This document shows, piece after piece, positions 59,965 to 64,000 of a DNA stretch of 64,000 nt (its first letter is position 1; each line of letters begins with the position of its first letter). Under the pieces are notes generated by a model. It was not told where the DNA came from and made no database searches. It was given only the letters and a program-made list of their open reading frames with translations. This DNA comes from CAYOPZ01 sp964406005 (lineage in GTDB: Bacteria; Bacteroidota; Bacteroidia; Bacteroidales; SM23-62), in contig CAYOPZ010000015.1 in NCBI GenBank assembly GCA_964406005.1, forward strand, positions 1-64,000, read 5' to 3'. The position numbers and the translations under genes are program-made.

Positions 59965-60624
59965 ATGAGTGAGAGAGAAAAAGACAGAGAACCTCTATTT
60001 TCATCCAAAAACCTGAAGCTGCTGAAAGAACCACTGGGAGAAAGCAACCCCATCACGGTGCAGGTCCTGGGCATATGTTCCGCCCTTGCCGTCACCGTGA
60101 AGCTGAAGCCGTCGGTTGTCATGGCCATCTCGGTGATCGTCGTGCTTGCCGTATCCAACGTAGTGATTTCTCTGCTCAGAAAGACCATTCCGAACAGGAT
60201 ACGCATCATCGTGCAGCTGACCGTTATTGCTACAATGGTGATCCTCGTTGATGAGATACTGGAGGCATTTGCCTATGATGTGAGCAAGCAGCTATCGGTT
60301 TTCGTGGGGCTGATCATCACAAACTGCATCATCATGGGCCGGCTCGAAGCCTTTGCCATGGGCAACAAGCCCTGGGCATCCTTCCTCGACGGTATAGGGA
60401 ATGCAACCGGCTATGGTGTGATCCTGATCGTTGTCGCATTTTTCAGGGAGCTGCTCGGGTCGGGAACCATCTGGGGCTGGCCCGTATTCGAAAAACTGGG
60501 CCTTTACGGCATCGGCTACCATAATAACGGGCTGATGATCCTTCCGCCCATGGCGCTGATCACCGTAGGGATCATCATCTGGATACAGCGCTACAGGAAC
60601 CGTGACCTGATCGAAAACAACTAA
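59965..60624 (+). CDS. nqrD: Na+-translocating NADH:quinone reductase subunit D
   Basis: 219 residues, six membrane helices. Family motifs are NPITVQVLGICSALAVTVK near 25 and TNCIIMGRLEAFAMGNKP near 105, the Cys in the second motif being one of those that hold the Fe centre shared with NqrE. It forms the inverted-repeat membrane core with NqrE. It is followed by nqrE after 14 bases. It is homologous to RnfE/RnfA, and the gene order ABCDEF distinguishes it as Nqr. Confidence 0.95.
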   Translation: MSEREKDREPLFSSKNLKLLKEPLGESNPITVQVLGICSALAVTVKLKPSVVMAISVIVVLAVSNVVISLLRKTIPNRIRIIVQLTVIATMVILVDEILEAFAYDVSKQLSVFVGLIITNCIIMGRLEAFAMGNKPWASFLDGIGNATGYGVILIVVAFFRELLGSGTIWGWPVFEKLGLYGIGYHNNGLMILPPMALITVGIIIWIQRYRNRDLIENN

Positions 60625-60638
60625 GCATCCGGGAAACC

Positions 60639-61256
60639 ATGGAAAACCTCATAAGCATATTCGTAAGATCCGTTTTTATTGACAATATGATCTTTGCATA
60701 CTTCCTGGGCATGTGTTCATACCTGGCTGTTTCGAAGACCGTAAAGACGTCTACCGGACTGGGCCTGGCCGTTATATTCGTGCTCGGATTCACGGTCCCC
60801 GTAGACTACCTCATGGAAAAATACATCCTCAAGGCAGGCGCATTGGCATGGCTCAGTCCAGCCTTCGCAGACCTGGATCTCAGCTTCCTGAGCTTCATAA
60901 TGTTCATTGCCGTGATCGCATCCATGGTGCAGCTGGTCGAGATGGTGGTGGAGAAATTTTCCCCTTCTCTGTATGCGTCCCTGGGGATATTCCTGCCGCT
61001 GATTGCAGTGAACTGCGCCATACTGGGAGGGTCTTTGTTTATGCAGGAGCGGGAATACACCTCCCTTGCCGAGGCCACGTCGTTCGGACTGGGATCCGGG
61101 GTGGGCTGGTTCCTTGCCATTGTAGGCATTGCGGCCATCCGTGAGAAGATCCGTTATTCGAACGTTCCGGCTCCGCTCAGGGGGCTCGGGATTACCTTCA
61201 TCATCACGGGACTGATGGGGATTGCTTTCATGAGTTTTATGGGGATTAAACTTTAA
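60639..61256 (+). CDS. nqrE: Na+-translocating NADH:quinone reductase subunit E
   Basis: 205 residues, six membrane helices, paired with NqrD. The motif FAYFLGMCSYLAVSKTVKTS has the conserved Cys near 26, and PLIAVNCAILGGSLFMQER carries the second near 120; these positions hold the intramembrane Fe centre with the NqrD Cys. The rest is the usual family sequence. It lies 16 bases before nqrF and 14 after nqrD. Its length matches the family. Confidence 0.95.
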   Translation: MENLISIFVRSVFIDNMIFAYFLGMCSYLAVSKTVKTSTGLGLAVIFVLGFTVPVDYLMEKYILKAGALAWLSPAFADLDLSFLSFIMFIAVIASMVQLVEMVVEKFSPSLYASLGIFLPLIAVNCAILGGSLFMQEREYTSLAEATSFGLGSGVGWFLAIVGIAAIREKIRYSNVPAPLRGLGITFIITGLMGIAFMSFMGIKL

Positions 61257-61272
61257 ACAATATCTGAATGAG

Positions 61273-62529
61273 ATGCTGCTGTTAACGTCACAAATCATCA
61301 CCATACTGATCAGTGTTGCCGTATTTCTGTTTGTAATCACATTGCTGGTGATCATACTGCTCTATGCCAGGGCGAAACTGACCCCGCAGGGAGAGGTCAC
61401 GCTTCATATAAACGACAGGGACTTGCAGGTTTCTCCGGGCAGTACCCTGCTGTCCACACTGAGCACGCAGAATATTTTTCTTCCTTCGGCATGCGGGGGA
61501 GGCGGGACCTGCGGGATGTGCAAGGCCCAGGTCCTGGAAGGCGGAGGCACCATACTGCCTACGGAAACGGGTTTTTTTACCCGAAAGGAACAGCAGGCCA
61601 ACTGGCGTCTCGGATGCCAGTTGAAGGTTCGCAATGACATGAAAATCAGGGTACCGGAAGCGGTTCTGGGAATCAAGAAGTGGGAATGCGAAGTGGTTTC
61701 GAACCGGAATGTCGCCACATTCATCAAGGAATTCGTAGTGAAACTTCCCGAAGGAGAAAGTCTCGATTTCCTGTCAGGCGGCTATATACAGATAGATGTC
61801 CCGAAAATCGAAGTGGATTTCTCCAAAGACATTGACGTTGAGGAGCAGTTCAGGGACGAATGGGATTTGTACAATCTCTGGGGACTGAAAATGAAGAATA
61901 CGGAGGAAACCTACCGTGCGTATTCCATGGCCAACCATCCTGCGGAGGGCAATATCATCATGCTGAACATCCGGATCGCAACCCCTCCCTGGGATAAATC
62001 CAGGGGCGCTTTCATGAAAGTGAACCCCGGGGTCTGCTCATCCTATATCTTTTCCAGGAAACCCGGAGACAAGGTCTTTGTTTCAGGGCCATACGGTGAA
62101 TTCCATATCAAGGATACGGACCGGGACATGGTCTATATCGGAGGAGGAGCGGGAATGGCCCCGCTCAGGTCACATATTTTTCATCTTTTCCATACCCTCG
62201 GCACGAAGAGGAACGTGACCTACTGGTACGGGGCAAGGTCAAGAAGGGAGATCTTTTATGAAGAGGAGTTCAGGGCCATTGAGAAGAAATACCCGAATTT
62301 CAAATTTCACATAGCCCTGTCGGAGGCCAAGGAAGAAGATCACTGGACCGGTCTGACCGGCTTCATTCACCAGGTATTGTACGATGAATACCTGAGCAAG
62401 GTCGAGGAACCGGAAGAACTCGAATACTACCTTTGCGGCCCCCCCATGATGAACGAGGCTGTCCAGAAAATGCTGTACAACCTCGGAGTACCCGATGAAA
62501 TGGTGGATTTTGATGACTTCGGAGGATAA
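61273..62529 (+). CDS. nqrF: Na+-translocating NADH:quinone reductase subunit F
   Basis: 418 residues. One N-terminal membrane helix (about 8-30) is followed by a 2Fe-2S ferredoxin domain with Cys74, Cys80, Cys83 and Cys115 (CGGGGTCGMC and LGCQLKV), then an FAD domain (RAYSMANHP near 216) and an NADH domain (MVYIGGGAGMAPLRSHIFHL, with YYLCGPPMMNEAVQKM near the end). It takes hydride from NADH and feeds electrons to the pump. The C-terminal FDDFGG is the family ending. It is three bases from the apbE start. Confidence 0.96.
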   Translation: MLLLTSQIITILISVAVFLFVITLLVIILLYARAKLTPQGEVTLHINDRDLQVSPGSTLLSTLSTQNIFLPSACGGGGTCGMCKAQVLEGGGTILPTETGFFTRKEQQANWRLGCQLKVRNDMKIRVPEAVLGIKKWECEVVSNRNVATFIKEFVVKLPEGESLDFLSGGYIQIDVPKIEVDFSKDIDVEEQFRDEWDLYNLWGLKMKNTEETYRAYSMANHPAEGNIIMLNIRIATPPWDKSRGAFMKVNPGVCSSYIFSRKPGDKVFVSGPYGEFHIKDTDRDMVYIGGGAGMAPLRSHIFHLFHTLGTKRNVTYWYGARSRREIFYEEEFRAIEKKYPNFKFHIALSEAKEEDHWTGLTGFIHQVLYDEYLSKVEEPEELEYYLCGPPMMNEAVQKMLYNLGVPDEMVDFDDFGG

Positions 62530-62532
62530 AGG

Positions 62533-63555
62533 GTGCGATGCTTCCTCACACTGCTGACTTTGTTGCCCGTATTGCTTTTGCATTCCTGTTCGGGTACGGG
62601 ACAGGAAGGTGCCTGGATAAAAATTTCGGGCCGGACGCAGGGTACAACCTACAGCCTTACCTATCTGGATCCCGACAGTACGGATTACAGGAATGAAATC
62701 GAGGAGATTTTACATGAATTTGACCTTTCCCTGTCGACCTACATCCCTGAATCCGTTATTTCGAGGATCAACCGGGGAGATGAAGACATCGTGCCGGACT
62801 CCACGTTCATAAAGTGTTTTAATGTCGCCAGGGAGGTCTATGAGGAAAGCGGCGGCGCATTCGACATCACCGTGGCACCCCTTGTGAATGCCTGGGGATT
62901 CGGGTTCACCGAAAGGGCGGATGTCGATAGCGCCATGATCGACAGTCTTTTGCAGTATGTGGGAATGGACAGGGTATGGCTCAGGGACGGTCGCCTGCGG
63001 AAGGAACGGGACGGGGTCATGCTCGATATGAATGCCATTGCCCAGGGTTTTGCCGTAGACGTTCTATCCGGTTTTCTCGATTCGCAGGGGATTGCAAATT
63101 ACCTTGTCGAGATAGGGGGGGAGTTGAGGACCCTTGGCAGGAACCCGGAGGGAGTCAAATGGAGGGTAGGTATAGACAAACCCATTGAAGGGTTGCAGAT
63201 TTCGGGCATTGAAATGGAGGCCGTGGTCAGGCTGTCCGGAAAATCCCTTGCCACCTCCGGAAATTACCGCAGTTTTTACGAGCTGGATGGCGTAAAGTAT
63301 TCACACACCATAGATCCGGCAACAGGGTACCCCGTTCACCACGGGCTTCTGAGTGCTTCGGTACTGTGCGCTGATTGCATGCACGCAGATGCTTATGCCA
63401 CGACCCTTATGGTTATGGGGACGGAGAAAAGCAAGGCATTCCTCAAGGGCCGGACCGATCTTGACGCTTTTCTGATTTACAACAATGAGCAAGGGGAGTA
63501 CCTTGTATGGTATACACCGGGTATGGAGAAAATCCTGGAAAGAAGGAATCCCTGA
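62533..63555 (+). CDS. apbE: FAD:protein FMN transferase
   Basis: 340 residues. It transfers FMN from FAD to Thr of NqrB and NqrC. The signal peptide ends in LLHSC, a lipobox with Cys19, so it is probably a lipoprotein facing the periplasm. Family motifs include GTTYSLTYL near 40, SRINRGDE near 77, LDMNAIAQGFAVDVLSGF near 170 and the terminal LMVMGTEKSKAFL. GTG start at 62533 has a GGAGG at 62520-62525. Being in the nqr operon matches its substrate. It ends six bases before the stop of the opposite small gene. Confidence 0.95.
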   Translation: MRCFLTLLTLLPVLLLHSCSGTGQEGAWIKISGRTQGTTYSLTYLDPDSTDYRNEIEEILHEFDLSLSTYIPESVISRINRGDEDIVPDSTFIKCFNVAREVYEESGGAFDITVAPLVNAWGFGFTERADVDSAMIDSLLQYVGMDRVWLRDGRLRKERDGVMLDMNAIAQGFAVDVLSGFLDSQGIANYLVEIGGELRTLGRNPEGVKWRVGIDKPIEGLQISGIEMEAVVRLSGKSLATSGNYRSFYELDGVKYSHTIDPATGYPVHHGLLSASVLCADCMHADAYATTLMVMGTEKSKAFLKGRTDLDAFLIYNNEQGEYLVWYTPGMEKILERRNP

Positions 63556-63561
63556 CAGGGG

Positions 63562-63771
63562 TCAGCAACAGCAGCTGCCTTCACCGGAATCCCTGTAACA
63601 CCGGATCTCATCATGTTTGACGCAGGAAATGCCGAGTTTATGCATTTCACTGTTCTTACCGATGGAAGTCTGGGGGAAATGGCCCTTTTTTACAAACAGG
63701 ATCCTGCAGGCCAACCCGATAAAGGCAAATCCGACAAGCACCGATGATATGACAAGTAACTTCAGAAACAC
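63562..63771 (-). CDS. small Cys-rich membrane protein, NqrM-like candidate
   Basis: 69 residues, GTG start at 63771. One N-terminal membrane segment (about 5-25, ending in ACRILF), then a soluble tail with Cys at about 22, 50, 58 and a terminal Cys-Cys-Cys (66, 68-69 region: GEGSCCC). Size, one anchor and clustered Cys resemble NqrM, the small protein needed to mature Na+-NQR in Vibrio, but no NqrM signature was verified. Similar small proteins are widespread in Bacteroidota. It faces the nqr-apbE operon from the opposite strand with six bases between the stops. An unrelated role is possible. Confidence 0.6.
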   Translation of the reverse strand: MFLKLLVISSVLVGFAFIGLACRILFVKKGHFPQTSIGKNSEMHKLGISCVKHDEIRCYRDSGEGSCCC

Positions 63772-63891
63772 GGTGTAAAATTAATAAAAATATCCGGTAT
63801 CCGTTATTCCGGGTTTACACGGACAGGTTTGGCCGGAAAACTTATTTAGAATAATTCTTAACTTTAACCCGTCTCTGAAAAGTACTTTTCA

Positions 63892-64000
63892 ATGGATGAA
63901 AAATTAGCGCCTGAGAAGAAGATTTCCTTCCGGGAATTCAGCAATGAGGTGCTGAAAGATTACAAGCTGGCACACATCAGCAGGCATTGCAGTGTACTGG
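63892..64000 (+). CDS. N-terminal fragment of a probable 2-oxoacid dehydrogenase E1 component
   Basis: Only the first 36 codons are inside the window, starting ATG at 63892, and the frame stays open to the edge. The reading (ISFREFSNEVLKDYKLAH, then ISRHCSVL) resembles the start of the fused alpha/beta E1 (thiamine-dependent) dehydrogenase of Bacteroidota, which begins F-x-x-E-V-L-x-D-Y-x-x-A followed by SR. The match is to a short region from memory, so it is tentative. The 120 bases upstream are AT-rich and show a TAACTTTA sequence near 63869 that only partly fits the -7 consensus. Confidence 0.45.
   Translation, partial: MDEKLAPEKKISFREFSNEVLKDYKLAHISRHCSVL

Overview
The window reads as a chromosomal segment of a Bacteroidota bacterium, most likely of the order Bacteroidales or Marinilabiliales. 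Supporting this are type IX secretion (T9SS) components (PorP/SprF, PorG-like, the plug-domain protein, a type B C-terminal sorting domain), the conserved uppS-bamA-skp-skp-murI block, L25 next to pth, a fused aspartokinase/homoserine dehydrogenase, RprXY-like two-component genes, and TAnnTTTG -7 promoter boxes in place of TATAAT. A Na+-translocating NADH:quinone oxidoreductase together with a 2-oxoacid:ferredoxin oxidoreductase points to a marine or otherwise saline, anaerobic or facultative life style, while two superoxide dismutases indicate exposure to oxygen. No tRNA, rRNA, CRISPR array, insertion sequence or prophage gene was recognised, and coding density is high.

Layout. 1-4.1 kb (minus strand): an ECF sigma factor, a membrane anti-sigma factor and four envelope proteins, one with GSG repeats. 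4.2-6.7 kb: lnt and a DMT-family exporter. 7-10.4 kb (plus): a LysE-type exporter, a fused two-domain lipid acyltransferase resembling OlsF, and a pirin. 10.4-10.75 kb: palindromic intergenic repeats. 10.8-13.6 kb: a Mn-type superoxide dismutase with an operator-like palindrome, pruA-type dehydrogenase and a DivIC/FtsB-like protein. 13.6-18.5 kb (minus): a second ECF sigma factor, an unusual anti-sigma/PKD/type B sorting-domain protein, PorP/SprF, an OmpH-like protein and a glycosyltransferase. 18.8-22.6 kb: an exported superoxide dismutase, a VOC protein, a PlsC-like acyltransferase and a DCC1-like protein. 22.6-29.6 kb (minus): manA, engB, prs, rplY, pth, a histidine kinase/response regulator pair, an S4 RNA-binding protein and a DUF4924 protein. 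29.7-32.6 kb: udk, a DEDD exonuclease, an alpha/beta hydrolase and pdxJ. 32.6-41 kb (plus): a CBS protein, nadK, two PorG-like barrels, uppS, bamA, two skp genes and murI. 41-48.5 kb (plus): korA-korB, a receiver/PEP-synthase-like protein, gdhA. 48.5-53.2 kb (minus): thrABC. 53.3-56.5 kb (minus): fabD, folE, a PTPS/QueD protein and the T9SS plug-domain protein. 56.6-63.8 kb: nqrABCDEF, apbE and a small Cys-rich membrane protein. The window ends inside a probable 2-oxoacid dehydrogenase E1 gene.

The most interesting parts are: (1) an ECF sigma factor followed by a protein whose cytoplasmic N-terminus matches the other anti-sigma factor in this window, but whose periplasmic part has a Pro/Glu-rich linker, two PKD domains and a T9SS type B C-terminal domain, followed by PorP/SprF. 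This looks like an envelope-spanning signalling module that senses type IX secretion. (2) A 991-residue protein joining a degenerate and an apparently intact receiver domain to the ATP-binding half of PEP synthase/PPDK, without the phospho-histidine and PEP-binding domains, placed between korAB and gdhA. (3) A 69-residue Cys-rich membrane protein beside nqr-apbE that could do the job of NqrM.
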